NCBI GenBank assembly: GCA_938030835.1
Contig: CALHID010000234.1
Location: forward strand, 1 to 12,666
Reading direction: 5' to 3'
DNA: 12,666 nt
Source of the DNA: an uncultured Actinomyces sp.
GTDB lineage: Bacteria; Actinomycetota; Actinomycetes; Actinomycetales; Actinomycetaceae
Below, one piece after another: positions 1 through 7,690 of this stretch (its first letter is position 1; each line of letters opens with the position of its first letter). Under the pieces are notes generated by a model. The model searched no databases. It was not told the origin of the DNA and saw nothing but the letters and a program-made list of their open reading frames with translations. The position numbers and the translations under genes are program-made.

Positions 1-906
1 TTCCCCATTGAGTGGAGCGAGGTCGACTAGAGCAATGACGTGCTTGCCCGATTCTAGTGCCGAGGTGATGTCTTCTACCGACAGTTCCCTCACCTGGGAA
101 GAAACTCCCAATTCGCGTGCACGAGTCATATGTTCGCTGTGAAGAGCGACCCGCGCCCGCTTGCCCAGCATCGTGGTTTTTGAAATCCCCACGATGGGTT
201 CAGAAGTCGTTGCAAGAACTTCAACCGGTGCGCCGTGGTCCGCCAGTGCCGAGGCCAGGCCGAAGTGGCCTACTCCCCCCGAGTAGGTTGCCTGACGCCA
301 GAGATCCAGTTCATTAACGAAATCGGTGTGCGGATCTCCTTCGATTTCACCAAGTGTCATAAGAGCACTTGCTGGACCGCAGGTAAATTCCGTCTTCTGG
401 TGTTCGTAGGGAGGGACCACCAAATTCGCACTTTCTCGTGCAAAATCGGGGTTCCACAGAAGCCAGCCACTATGGGAGTAATCGCGGTCATTCTCAATGG
501 GATGAGGGTTCCCATTGATCGTGACCTGTTCAAAACCAATCGAGCGCAGGACATCTACAAAAATCCCTTCATCCGCCCATGAGTCAGCTTTCATCAGCGG
601 GAAGCGACGCGAGCACATCTCATCACGGAGTCCCAATACGACCTCGCGCACGCGACGGGTTTGTTCGGCTTCACCTACCACCTGATCGTTATTAAGAAGA
701 GTCCATCCTGCAATGCGCAGGTGCGCAGAGAGTTCACGGTGGACTTCCCATACTCCAACCGGCCCATTGGTCCACAGGGTCGCACGCATCTTGGGGCCAA
801 GGCGTGCCCAATCTTTCGCACGTCCTTCAGGGACTCCTAAAGCAAGCAGGCGCTCATAGCTACTCTCACCAGACTCAATCGAAATCTGCGAAATCTTCTC
901 AGTCAT
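1..906 (-). CDS. C39-like cysteine peptidase homologue, 3'-truncated by window edge
   Basis: The reading frame runs open from an ATG at 906 to the left edge (302 codons, no stop), so the C-terminus lies outside. The C-terminal half matches the peptidase C39-like/DUF3335 pattern. It has Gln170 and Cys176 in HQKTEFTCGPAS, the expected oxyanion Gln and nucleophile Cys, followed by LWRQAT and GGVGHFGLASA around residues 202-220. The catalytic His would lie further on and cannot be seen. Residues 1-150 are not clearly assignable; the stretch around 108-128, ending IGFEQV, resembles the tail of a GNAT acetyltransferase fold, but no acetyl-CoA loop is evident. There is no signal peptide or membrane segment, so it is probably cytoplasmic. 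The ATG lies inside the end of the ATPase gene (8-base overlap, ATGACTGA) with only a weak purine-rich ribosome site, so translation is probably coupled. By context it may cut a peptide or amide bond in the imported substrate. The domain is fairly sure, the substrate unknown. Confidence 0.72.
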   Translation of the reverse strand, partial: MTEKISQISIESGESSYERLLALGVPEGRAKDWARLGPKMRATLWTNGPVGVWEVHRELSAHLRIAGWTLLNNDQVVGEAEQTRRVREVVLGLRDEMCSRRFPLMKADSWADEGIFVDVLRSIGFEQVTINGNPHPIENDRDYSHSGWLLWNPDFARESANLVVPPYEHQKTEFTCGPASALMTLGEIEGDPHTDFVNELDLWRQATYSGGVGHFGLASALADHGAPVEVLATTSEPIVGISKTTMLGKRARVALHSEHMTRARELGVSSQVRELSVEDITSALESGKHVIALVDLAPLNGE

Positions 907-2509
907 CGTCACTCTCTTGGCCAGGTACTGCGGCTAGTAGGACCCGCGTGTATTCCTGTGTAGGCGAATGGAGGATATCTTCGGTTGCTCCTTCTTCAAC
1001 GATGTGCCCGTCCTTCATCACAACCAGGCGATCACACATCTGGCGCGCGACGGCAAGGTCGTGAGTAATAAAAAGCAATGCGAAGCCCTGCTGACGTTGA
1101 AGCTGGAGCAAAAGCTCCAAAACTGAAGCCTGTACAGACACATCCAAAGCAGAGACGGCCTCGTCGCAAATCAAGAGCTGCGGTCGCGTCGCCAAGGCCC
1201 GGGCGATAGCAACACGCTGGCGTTCCCCGCCAGAGAGGCGCGCGGGATAGCGCTTTGCGTAGGAGGCCGGAAGGCCCACAGACTCCAAGAGGCTCGACAC
1301 CTCATTAGCTGAACGACCACCTACGCGCAGAGCCTCGGCAAGGGTTGCGCCAATAGTGCGCGCTGGGTTGAGGGCAGAATACGGATTTTGGAAAACGATC
1401 CCCATTGGGGGGCGTCCACCTTCTAAGCCACCTTGTAATTTCTCCCGTGGTGTGCCATTGACCTCGATACTTCCCGAATCTGGTTTTTCCAAACCGATAA
1501 TCAAGCGTGCAAGAGTGGTCTTCCCAGATCCGGATTCACCAACAATCCCAACGGATTCTTGGTGTGCGATAGAGAGCGAAACTCCATCGACTGCCACGTG
1601 CTGATCCCTGCGGCTGCGTCCGCGGAAAACTTTGACCAAATCCCGCGCATCAACCAAAGCAGGCGCAACATCATTCTTTTCCGAGGCAGTATCCGAAGAG
1701 GTGCTCGCTTGGGATTCTCCCGTGAAAGAACGGGGATTTGGACCATCCAGTCGAGGCTCGGCGGCTGCAAGCTGACGGGTGTAGTCGTTTTCGGGGTGAG
1801 TAAAGACTTTCTCGACGCTTCCCGATTCGACAACCTTCCCGTGGCGCATAACGACCACTTCATCGCCGTATTCGCGTGCCAAAGCAAGATCATGAGTGAT
1901 CAGGATGAGGGCCATCGATCGACTCTCGCGAAGCTCGCTCAGAAGATCAAGAATTTCCTTTTGAGTCGTCACATCCAAAGCCGTTGTCGGCTCATCCGCA
2001 ATGAAAACTCCGGGTGAAGAATCTAGGGCTGCAGCGATAGCAACACGTTGGCGCATACCTCCCGAGAGTTCTTGGGGATAAGCCTGAGCAACGCGCTCAG
2101 GAAGTCCAACTTCGCGAAGACGCTCACGAACACGTTCATCCCGCGCACGCTTGGGCAACCGTGTATCGGCAATAATCTGCGTACTGCAACGCTGGGTAGG
2201 AGACAGCGAAGTGAAAGGATCCTGCGGAAGCCAGACAATCCCTTTGCCCCGAAGTGCTTTAAAGGCACGCGCCTGACGGACGATATCAAACTCGCGTCCG
2301 CCCAAGGTCACTTGCCCTTGAGCAGTCAATGTATGGGGAGTGAGCGCACAAATAGTTCGTGCAAGCATGGATTTTCCGGCACCTGACTCACCCACAATAA
2401 CTAGGGTGCGTCCGGCTTCTGCATGAATCGAGACATCATCAACAAGGATGCGCCCGTCATCTCGCGTGACGCTGATATGCGAGGCAATAAGGCCCTGATT
2501 CTCACTCAC
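899..2509 (-). CDS. Fused dipeptide/oligopeptide ABC transporter ATPase (DppD-DppF-like)
   Basis: This 536-residue protein carries two complete ABC ATPase domains, like YejF/GsiA-type fusions of DppD and DppF. Domain 1 shows Walker A GESGAGKS (40-47), Q-loop Q96, signature LSGGM (148-152), Walker B FIADE (169-173) and switch His206. A low-complexity Ser/Asn/Asp-rich linker spans about 255-285. Domain 2 shows Walker A GESGSGKT (324-331), Q374, signature LSGGE (425-429), Walker B LLICDE with Glu450 followed by AVSALD as in DppF proteins, and His483. Both sites therefore look competent for ATP hydrolysis, and the protein should power the two permeases encoded just upstream. It starts with GTG at 2509, overlapping the permease stop by 4 bases (GTGA), with a strong AGGAGGT site 7 bases upstream. 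The tail QESDDD overlaps the start of the C39-like gene. The substrate cannot be read from the ATPase. Confidence 0.93.
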   Translation of the reverse strand: MSENQGLIASHISVTRDDGRILVDDVSIHAEAGRTLVIVGESGAGKSMLARTICALTPHTLTAQGQVTLGGREFDIVRQARAFKALRGKGIVWLPQDPFTSLSPTQRCSTQIIADTRLPKRARDERVRERLREVGLPERVAQAYPQELSGGMRQRVAIAAALDSSPGVFIADEPTTALDVTTQKEILDLLSELRESRSMALILITHDLALAREYGDEVVVMRHGKVVESGSVEKVFTHPENDYTRQLAAAEPRLDGPNPRSFTGESQASTSSDTASEKNDVAPALVDARDLVKVFRGRSRRDQHVAVDGVSLSIAHQESVGIVGESGSGKTTLARLIIGLEKPDSGSIEVNGTPREKLQGGLEGGRPPMGIVFQNPYSALNPARTIGATLAEALRVGGRSANEVSSLLESVGLPASYAKRYPARLSGGERQRVAIARALATRPQLLICDEAVSALDVSVQASVLELLLQLQRQQGFALLFITHDLAVARQMCDRLVVMKDGHIVEEGATEDILHSPTQEYTRVLLAAVPGQESDDD

Positions 2510-3405
2510 GAGCGCACCTCCTGCCTTTCACTCCACCAATCGCCTGCGATATTGATTGCGGTTGCCGTAATGATGATGGCAAGACCGGCGACTACACAGG
2601 CCGCAGGATTCTGGTTGAGAATAAAACGTCCATCGGCAAGCTGACGTCCCCAGTCCGCGTCTTGCGCACCGACGCCAAATCCTAGGTAGGACAATCCAGA
2701 GAGCGACACAAGCGCAAAAGCAACGTTGACAAAGAGGTTTGCCCACACGATAGGAGTGATATTCGGCAGAATATGAACTCCAAGGATACGAGGCGAAGAC
2801 AAGCCCAGAACCTGCGCAGATTCAATATAGGGCTGTGGTTTTTGTTGAAGAGTGGCGGCGCGAATCATCCGGATATCGGAAGGCGCAAACAAAATGATCA
2901 GTACGCCAACCGTCACCCAATAGGAACCACCAATCACACCTGCAACGACGATCGCCAGCAAAGTAACCGGCATTGAAAGCAGGATTTCGCAAGAACGAGA
3001 TACAAGGGCATCCCACCAGCCTCCCCACCAGCCGGCGGTCATTCCAAAAATCAGTCCCAAGATCATCGAACCGCCAGCAATCACCAGCGGACCGATGACA
3101 GCGGAGCGCGCGCCCGCAATCGTCAATGCGAGAATGTCACGCCCGACTTTATCGGTTCCAAAAATATGACCGGGAGTCCCCGCCGGGCTCACCCCTAAAG
3201 AAACATCTTGCCCCAGAGCATTGGGAACGATCAGTGGGGAGAAAAAGACGCATACTGCGACTGCGATCAAAATAATGAAGGAAAGAACGACGGAGCCCGG
3301 GACTGATCGCATTGCGCGGGCAAGGCCTCGTGCTGAGGAACGGTAACGGCCAGCGGGAACTTCGGGGTTGGCCTCGGCGCCCTGAGATGGTGCGCGATCG
3401 CTCAT
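2506..3405 (-). CDS. Peptide-type ABC transporter permease, DppC-like
   Basis: This 299-residue inner-membrane permease is of the DppC/OppC kind. It has a cytoplasmic N-terminus of about 35 residues, a first membrane helix at about 38-60, and the DppC signature GTDKVGRD at 83-90. Further hydrophobic segments lie at about 103-125, 140-175, 217-245 and 268-288. The EAA loop that docks onto the ATPase is at about 193-206 (PYIESAQVLGLSSP), and the typical LSYLGFGVGAQDADWG stretch is at 238-253. It should form the translocation channel with the DppB-like partner. Its ATG overlaps the stop codon of that partner by 4 bases (ATGA), with a GGAGGT site about 5 bases upstream; its own stop overlaps the ATPase start by 4 bases. 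Length is normal for the family and I see no damage. Dipeptide, oligopeptide, opine and nickel importers share this architecture, so the substrate is not assignable. Confidence 0.92.
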   Translation of the reverse strand: MSDRAPSQGAEANPEVPAGRYRSSARGLARAMRSVPGSVVLSFIILIAVAVCVFFSPLIVPNALGQDVSLGVSPAGTPGHIFGTDKVGRDILALTIAGARSAVIGPLVIAGGSMILGLIFGMTAGWWGGWWDALVSRSCEILLSMPVTLLAIVVAGVIGGSYWVTVGVLIILFAPSDIRMIRAATLQQKPQPYIESAQVLGLSSPRILGVHILPNITPIVWANLFVNVAFALVSLSGLSYLGFGVGAQDADWGRQLADGRFILNQNPAACVVAGLAIIITATAINIAGDWWSERQEVRS

Positions 3406-4355
3406 GCGGCACCTCCCTCTTCAAGCTTTTGACGCGGGTCAACGACGAAAGCTGCAAGGTCGACAATAAATGTCACCGCGATGATGATCACCGCTACCAA
3501 GAGCGCAATCGCTTGGACGACAGGCACGTCCTTATACGTAATCGAATCGGCCAAAAGCTGACCCAAGCCTGGAAGAGAGAAGGCCTCTTCAACCAAGACC
3601 GTTGAGCCAAAAAGAGTCCCCAAGATCAGACCAGCTGAGGTGATGATCGGCAAGGAAGCCGCACGCAGGTACATGCGAGTGATACGCCGGGAAGGCAAAC
3701 CCCTCGAGCGCGCGAAGGTCACATAATCCTGGCTGAGCTCCGCCACGACTGCGGCGCGAGTTATTCGAATGATCATTGCGCCGATGCCCGTGGCTAGTGC
3801 AATCGCTGGCAGAGCAAGATGCCACAGGGAATCCACGAAATCCTCACCTGCGCCGAAGATTGGGAACCAGCCCAGCATGAGTCCGAAAACATAGAGCAGC
3901 ACAAGGCCCAAGGCAAAACCCGGTGCAGAAATACCGACAACACTCCAGCCGATAATGGAGCGGTCCACCCAGCTTCCGGCACGTCGAGCAGCCCAAATTC
4001 CCAATGGAACACCGACGCAGATGGCCAGAACAAATGCCATCAGAGTCAGCATCGTGGTCAATCCGACGCGTGCGGCGAGGACGTCAGTAACGGGAGTCGC
4101 GGAGCGCACGGAGCTTCCAAAGTCTCCTCTGAGCGCTCGAAGCAACCAATGCCAATAGCGCAAAAGTAGCGGCTCATCCAGCCCGTATTGGGCGGTAATA
4201 GCAGCACGCACCTCGGGGGTGAGGCGGCGAGTACCGACCAGAATCTTCACCGGGTCTCCAGGAACCAAGTCCAGCAGAGAGAAGATGATGAAGGATAAGG
4301 CCAGCAACACCGCCGCGAACCCCGCGAGGCGTCGTGCGAAGAAACGTGCCATCAC
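3402..4355 (-). CDS. Peptide-type ABC transporter permease, DppB-like
   Basis: This 317-residue inner-membrane permease is of the DppB/OppB kind. The N-terminal helix (about 8-31) is followed by LDLVPGDPVKILVG, the usual DppB periplasmic start. More hydrophobic segments lie at about 100-124, 136-162, 179-203, 235-255 and 279-305. The EAA loop is at about 209-222 (QDYVTFARSRGLPS), and the end has the common VDPRQ motif. It should pair with the DppC-like protein encoded next. The frame opens with GTG at 4355 followed directly by ATG at 4352; neither has a clear Shine-Dalgarno sequence. The lost frame of the upstream binding-protein gene ends in TGA at 4354-4352, giving a GTGA overlap with the GTG start, exactly like the next junctions. 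I therefore prefer GTG 4355 and infer that translation was originally coupled to the binding-protein gene. The upstream frameshift may lower its expression. Confidence 0.92.
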   Translation of the reverse strand: MMARFFARRLAGFAAVLLALSFIIFSLLDLVPGDPVKILVGTRRLTPEVRAAITAQYGLDEPLLLRYWHWLLRALRGDFGSSVRSATPVTDVLAARVGLTTMLTLMAFVLAICVGVPLGIWAARRAGSWVDRSIIGWSVVGISAPGFALGLVLLYVFGLMLGWFPIFGAGEDFVDSLWHLALPAIALATGIGAMIIRITRAAVVAELSQDYVTFARSRGLPSRRITRMYLRAASLPIITSAGLILGTLFGSTVLVEEAFSLPGLGQLLADSITYKDVPVVQAIALLVAVIIIAVTFIVDLAAFVVDPRQKLEEGGAA

Positions 4356-4442
4356 TTCGTGACGTTCAGGGACGCGGCCCAGGGGGTCATGAAGAAGTAG
4401 GACGTGTAGTTATTGGGAGTAACAGTCTTGGAGAAAGCAGTA
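4352..4442 (-). other. Residual out-of-frame 3' coding tail of the binding-protein gene (frameshift site)
   Basis: Just after the codons for GKDFY, the written frame continues TGC TTT CTC and stops at TAA 4412-4410. Removing one base near 4434-4440 (reading TAC GCT TTC TCC) opens the +1 frame for 29 residues, which include NNYTSYFFMTPWAASLNV. This ends at TGA 4354-4352, overlapping the permease GTG start. The 54 bases between the written stop and the permease are therefore not a true spacer. The cause may be a one-base insertion, a sequencing error, or less likely +1 slippage at TTT-C. Confidence 0.75.
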
Positions 4443-5942
4443 GAAGTCTTTGCCCCACCAGACCGGCGAGTAGATCGTGTTTTCCTGAGCGATCTTCTCT
4501 GCTGCAACGATTTGCTCAACACGCTTGTTCGGATCCGTCTCAGCCGTGGACGAGGCGATGAGACCCTGAACCTGTTCGTTCTCGTAGCGCGCAGGGTTAT
4601 CGGGTCCGAGCAACCAGCCTGCAACTTCTCCGGGATCACCGGTCGTTGAGGTGTAGCTCATGTAGTAGAGACCGTACTCGCCAGTTCCCACCTTAGAGAT
4701 CCATTCTTCAATGGGCTTGGAAGTTACCGTGACGTTGATGCCGATCTGCTTGAGATTATCGGCGATTGCCAGCGCAGCAGAGCCCATTTCGGGGATCGAT
4801 GCGGGGTAGGTCAGTTCCGTATCAAAACCGTTGGGAACCTTAGACTGTGCAAGCTCTGCACGTGCCTGGTCCAAGCTGAAGGAATCGATGGGAAGCTGCG
4901 CCTGAAGCTCGCGCGCCTTATCCACGCCAATCTCGCTACCCAGCTGGTCATTGGGTTCGATTGCAGTCGCAACCTCTCCGCGTCCCTTAAGGATGGAATC
5001 AACGATTGCCTTGCGGTCAACGGCATGGGCGACAGCCTTACGAACATGAATGTCGTCGAAAGGTGCAACGCCTTGATCAAAGGTCAGGCCCACGTAGGAA
5101 CGGTCAGATTCGGTGAGAACCTTGACACCATCGATAGATTCAAACTGAGAAACCTGATCGGTGGGAAGCTGCGTGGCGATATCGATCTGGCCGCTACGCT
5201 GAGCCAACAGTCGAGCATTCTCATCTGAGAAGAAATCGAACTCGATCTTCTGTGCGGGGGTATCGCCACCCCACCACGTGCCGCTCTTTTCAAAAACAGC
5301 CTTCGAATCGGGCTGGAAAGAGGTCGCCTTGTAGGGGCCGGTACCCATGATGAGGTCCTTGGAGGAACCATAGGACTGTGCGGCCTCGTAGAAGGACTTT
5401 TCGGTGATCCACAGGCCACCGTTTGCCGTCACGGTCCATCCAAAGTTTTCGGCGGGACTTGGAAGCGTAATGGTGATCTCCCAGTCGCCAGTCTGAGTTG
5501 CTTCAACTCCCTTGGCCCAGTAAACCGCCGACGAAGGGGACTTATCGGGGTCCTTCGCAATATCAATTGAGAAGAGGACGTCCTGAATGGTCACGGGGTT
5601 ACCATCCTGGAACTTTGCGTCCTTACGGATCTGGAAAACCCAGGTCTTCGCATCATCAGTGCGGTAGTCCGTCGCGATTGCGGGAACCAGCTTGCCTTCT
5701 TTGTCGACAGCAAGGAGGCCTTCGGAGGTCACCTGGGCAACGTAGTAGTTGATAATGCCCGTCTCGTGAGCGGTGTCCAAAGTAGACAGGGAACCGGGAA
5801 GACCAACTGTCACCGTATCGCTCTTTGCTCCCGATTGTGCCGATCCGGCATTTTTCGGTGCACAGGCTGCCAGCGAAGCGCACATGAGGACAGCTGCTGT
5901 AGCTAGTGCGGCTGCTTTTGTGGTGATGCGTGAAGCTGGCAT
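4410..5942 (-). CDS. Peptide-type ABC transporter substrate-binding lipoprotein (SBP_bac_5), C-terminus frameshifted
   Basis: This is a family 5 extracellular solute-binding protein, DppA/OppA-like, 510 residues as written. The signal peptide ends in lipobox LAAC with Cys27 as the lipidation site, so it should be anchored on the outer face of the membrane. Residues 101-127 (WVFQIRKDAKFQDG onward to FSID) fit the family signature. I start it at ATG 5942 because GAAGGAG lies 6 bases upstream; a TTG at 5957 in the same frame sits upstream of that site and is unlikely. The last residues after KDFY (CFLQDCYSQ) do not look like a family C-terminus. In the +1 frame the same DNA reads AFSKTVTPNNYTSYFFMTPW and nine more residues, stopping at 4352 in a 4-base overlap with the permease. 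The real or ancestral protein was thus about 528 residues. Function with the truncated end is uncertain. It should deliver substrate to the DppB/DppC-like channel. Confidence 0.9.
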   Translation of the reverse strand: MPASRITTKAAALATAAVLMCASLAACAPKNAGSAQSGAKSDTVTVGLPGSLSTLDTAHETGIINYYVAQVTSEGLLAVDKEGKLVPAIATDYRTDDAKTWVFQIRKDAKFQDGNPVTIQDVLFSIDIAKDPDKSPSSAVYWAKGVEATQTGDWEITITLPSPAENFGWTVTANGGLWITEKSFYEAAQSYGSSKDLIMGTGPYKATSFQPDSKAVFEKSGTWWGGDTPAQKIEFDFFSDENARLLAQRSGQIDIATQLPTDQVSQFESIDGVKVLTESDRSYVGLTFDQGVAPFDDIHVRKAVAHAVDRKAIVDSILKGRGEVATAIEPNDQLGSEIGVDKARELQAQLPIDSFSLDQARAELAQSKVPNGFDTELTYPASIPEMGSAALAIADNLKQIGINVTVTSKPIEEWISKVGTGEYGLYYMSYTSTTGDPGEVAGWLLGPDNPARYENEQVQGLIASSTAETDPNKRVEQIVAAEKIAQENTIYSPVWWGKDFYCFLQDCYSQ

Positions 5943-6126
5943 CCTGATCTCCTTCAATTAGTTCATAGTGACGTCGAATGGTCTTTGAATAAAGCACGGA
6001 AACTCGCGCCATAAATAAAGATATGGCCCAAAGGCCTAGGTTCGCGACTCGTGCCACTTCGTGGGCGTTTGTAACGCTCACTGCCCAGGAACGACCAAGA
6101 GACGAAGACTTAGTCAACGCTTGGAT
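5943..6126 (-). promoter_or_regulatory. Spacer between M20 peptidase and binding-protein gene, with an imperfect hairpin
   Basis: This 184-base gap precedes the transporter operon and probably contains its promoter or leader. An imperfect inverted repeat lies at 6061-6069/6073-6081 (GTGGGCGTT and AACGCTCAC, one mismatch, 3-base loop). A short GGCC/GGCC repeat lies at 6025-6036; on the minus strand it is followed by the T-rich CATATCTTTATTTAT. It could act as a weak terminator after the peptidase gene. I found no -35/-10 pair that I trust, so partial co-transcription with the peptidase gene stays possible. Confidence 0.3.
5949..5955 (-). promoter_or_regulatory. Ribosome binding site fixing the start of the binding-protein gene
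   Basis: On the minus strand GAAGGAG lies 6 bases before ATG 5942. This is near-ideal spacing and rules out the longer TTG start at 5957, which is upstream of this site. Confidence 0.8.
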
Positions 6127-7494
6127 TCAGGCCTTTTCGGGGTAAATGAAGACCCGAGTAAGGTGATCAAGAGCGCACACAGTTGAAACAACATCTTCCA
6201 CGGCGATGTGTTCATCATGAGCGTGAAGCTGGGAGTAGACCTGCCCCAAAGTCGCTCCAGAAGAGCAGGAGCCAAAGCCATAGCCCACTCCCCCTTTGTG
6301 GCGGCCAACCCGAAGGTCAGAACCACCCGGGAAGAGGATGGGAACAACCTTCGCCTCGGGGTTCGCCTGCGTCAAAGTCTCCTCGATTGACCGGTACAGT
6401 TTTGTGTCGATTGACGAGGCCGTGGCGGGCTCACTCAACAAGCGCTCGATGGTCACGTGCTCGGCAAGCTCTCCCAAGACCTCGGTAATCGCACGATCAA
6501 CATCGTCATTGCTCTGCCCGGGAAGGGTACGGATATCCAGTTCCAGCTCCCCAGAGGAAGGGAGAACATTAATCGGACCGCCAGCGCGGACAACCGTTTG
6601 CGCAACGGTCATATGCGAGACCGCATGGGCATACGCCGCAAGGTCACCGAATTCACCATAGTCTCCGCGATAGGTACCGCTAATCAAAGATTCTTCAAGT
6701 TCTGAATCAAATTCAAATGCGCGGACAAATCCAGCCCAAATCTCGTCACTTGCCTGTGGCCACTGCGCCTGCGACAGGGCCCGCGAAACCTGAGCGAGCA
6801 TTTCAACTGCGCTTACACGCCCCAAAGGAATCGAGCCGTGTCCGGCATCTCCGCGAACATGAAGGCGACGCTGAGCAGCCCCCTTCTCGCCGACAATGAC
6901 AACAACACTGTCTCCGCCGCGAGCGCCGCGAATATGAGCGCCTCCCATCTCAGAGAGCTGGGCTTCCCAGGGGAAAGCATCCTCGCGGTGTTCGCCAATC
7001 CACGGAACCCCAAGTCCGCCTCGTGCTTCTTCGTCCGCAGCGGCAACGAAGGTCAGGGTTCCCGCGGGGCGAGCTCCACCTCGGGCAACTTCTTCGGCAA
7101 GGCGCCGGGTGACGACTGCCATCGCAGCGGTCAAGTGAAGCATATCGACACTTCCTCGCCCCCAAATACTTCCCTCACTGATCTCACCTGCAAAGGGCGG
7201 ATGGGTCCAGTGTTTCTCATCAACGGGGACGACATCGGTGTGTCCAAGGAAAGTCAGGGGCTGCGCTGAAGGATCGGTGCCGCGCAAGGTGACAACTAAA
7301 GTTGTACGCCCCGGGTGGGGCTCGATGCGCTCAATGTCGACGGGCAGCCCATCGAAGAAGGTTTCAAATAGGTCTGCAGCAGCCTCTTCATTGCCAGAAT
7401 CGGGTGTGAGGTCATTGACCGAAGCAAGTGCGATGAGGCGTTGGAGGAGATCGATAGTTTCCTCACCGATATCGTGGTGCGCGGGCGTATTCAT
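6127..7494 (-). CDS. M20-family metallopeptidase (dipeptidase/carboxypeptidase-like)
   Basis: This 455-residue cytoplasmic enzyme of the M20/M25/M40 family probably needs two zinc-type metal ions to hydrolyse small peptides. Visible metal or catalytic residues are His85 and Asp87 in LGHTDVV, Asp117 in GRGSVDM, Glu155-Glu156 in DEEARGG, Glu182 in LSEMGG, and His424 in HAHDEH near the end. The dimerisation/lid domain spans about 205-330 and includes His219 in the usual GHGS-type motif (AGHGSIP). Length and domain order are normal and there is no signal peptide. The ATG at 7494 has GAGGAG 5 bases upstream. It is followed by the peptide transporter operon on the same strand, separated by 184 bases. 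It may cleave the peptides the transporter brings in, but this is inference from position. M20 enzymes also include deacylases such as ArgE/DapE, which cannot be excluded from sequence alone. Confidence 0.9.
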   Translation of the reverse strand: MNTPAHHDIGEETIDLLQRLIALASVNDLTPDSGNEEAAADLFETFFDGLPVDIERIEPHPGRTTLVVTLRGTDPSAQPLTFLGHTDVVPVDEKHWTHPPFAGEISEGSIWGRGSVDMLHLTAAMAVVTRRLAEEVARGGARPAGTLTFVAAADEEARGGLGVPWIGEHREDAFPWEAQLSEMGGAHIRGARGGDSVVVIVGEKGAAQRRLHVRGDAGHGSIPLGRVSAVEMLAQVSRALSQAQWPQASDEIWAGFVRAFEFDSELEESLISGTYRGDYGEFGDLAAYAHAVSHMTVAQTVVRAGGPINVLPSSGELELDIRTLPGQSNDDVDRAITEVLGELAEHVTIERLLSEPATASSIDTKLYRSIEETLTQANPEAKVVPILFPGGSDLRVGRHKGGVGYGFGSCSSGATLGQVYSQLHAHDEHIAVEDVVSTVCALDHLTRVFIYPEKA

Positions 7495-7622
7495 CGATTC
7501 TCCTCGTCATGTGACTATTTGTACTCCTTCAAGACTACTCAGCATCACTATTGGCGCATTTGCAGATCACGAAGAGAGCAGATGTTACGGCAGCGCGGAG
7601 TCGGCGCCCCCGGTGTGCGCAC

Positions 7623-7651
7623 TGGACCGATATGGCCGAGAAAAGTAGGCT
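7623..7651 (+). promoter_or_regulatory. Candidate promoter of valS
   Basis: TGGACC (7623-7628) and TAGGCT (7646-7651) are separated by 17 bases and fit a degenerate TTGACN/TANNNT actinobacterial pattern, placing a start near 7658. A GTGCGCAC palindrome touches the -35 hexamer on its left (7615-7622). The 196-base divergent gap (7495-7690) must also hold the promoter of the M20 gene on the other strand, for which I saw no convincing pair. I see no T-box leader. Confidence 0.35.
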
Positions 7652-7690
7652 TGGACGGTAATAAGTCCACGACTCGGATGGAGAATACGT

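Noticed and set aside
235..582. A 115-codon plus-strand open frame
   Set aside because: It is antisense to the C39-like gene, whose QKTEFTCGPAS motif lies in the same bases, and has no supporting ribosome site.
5943..5957. TTG start at 5957 for the binding-protein gene
   Set aside because: The GAAGGAG ribosome site lies between this TTG and the ATG at 5942, so the ATG is the start.
7652..7669. TGGAC/GTCCA inverted repeat just before valS
   Set aside because: Only 5 bp with an 8-base loop, no specifier or antiterminator features of a T-box; too short to call.
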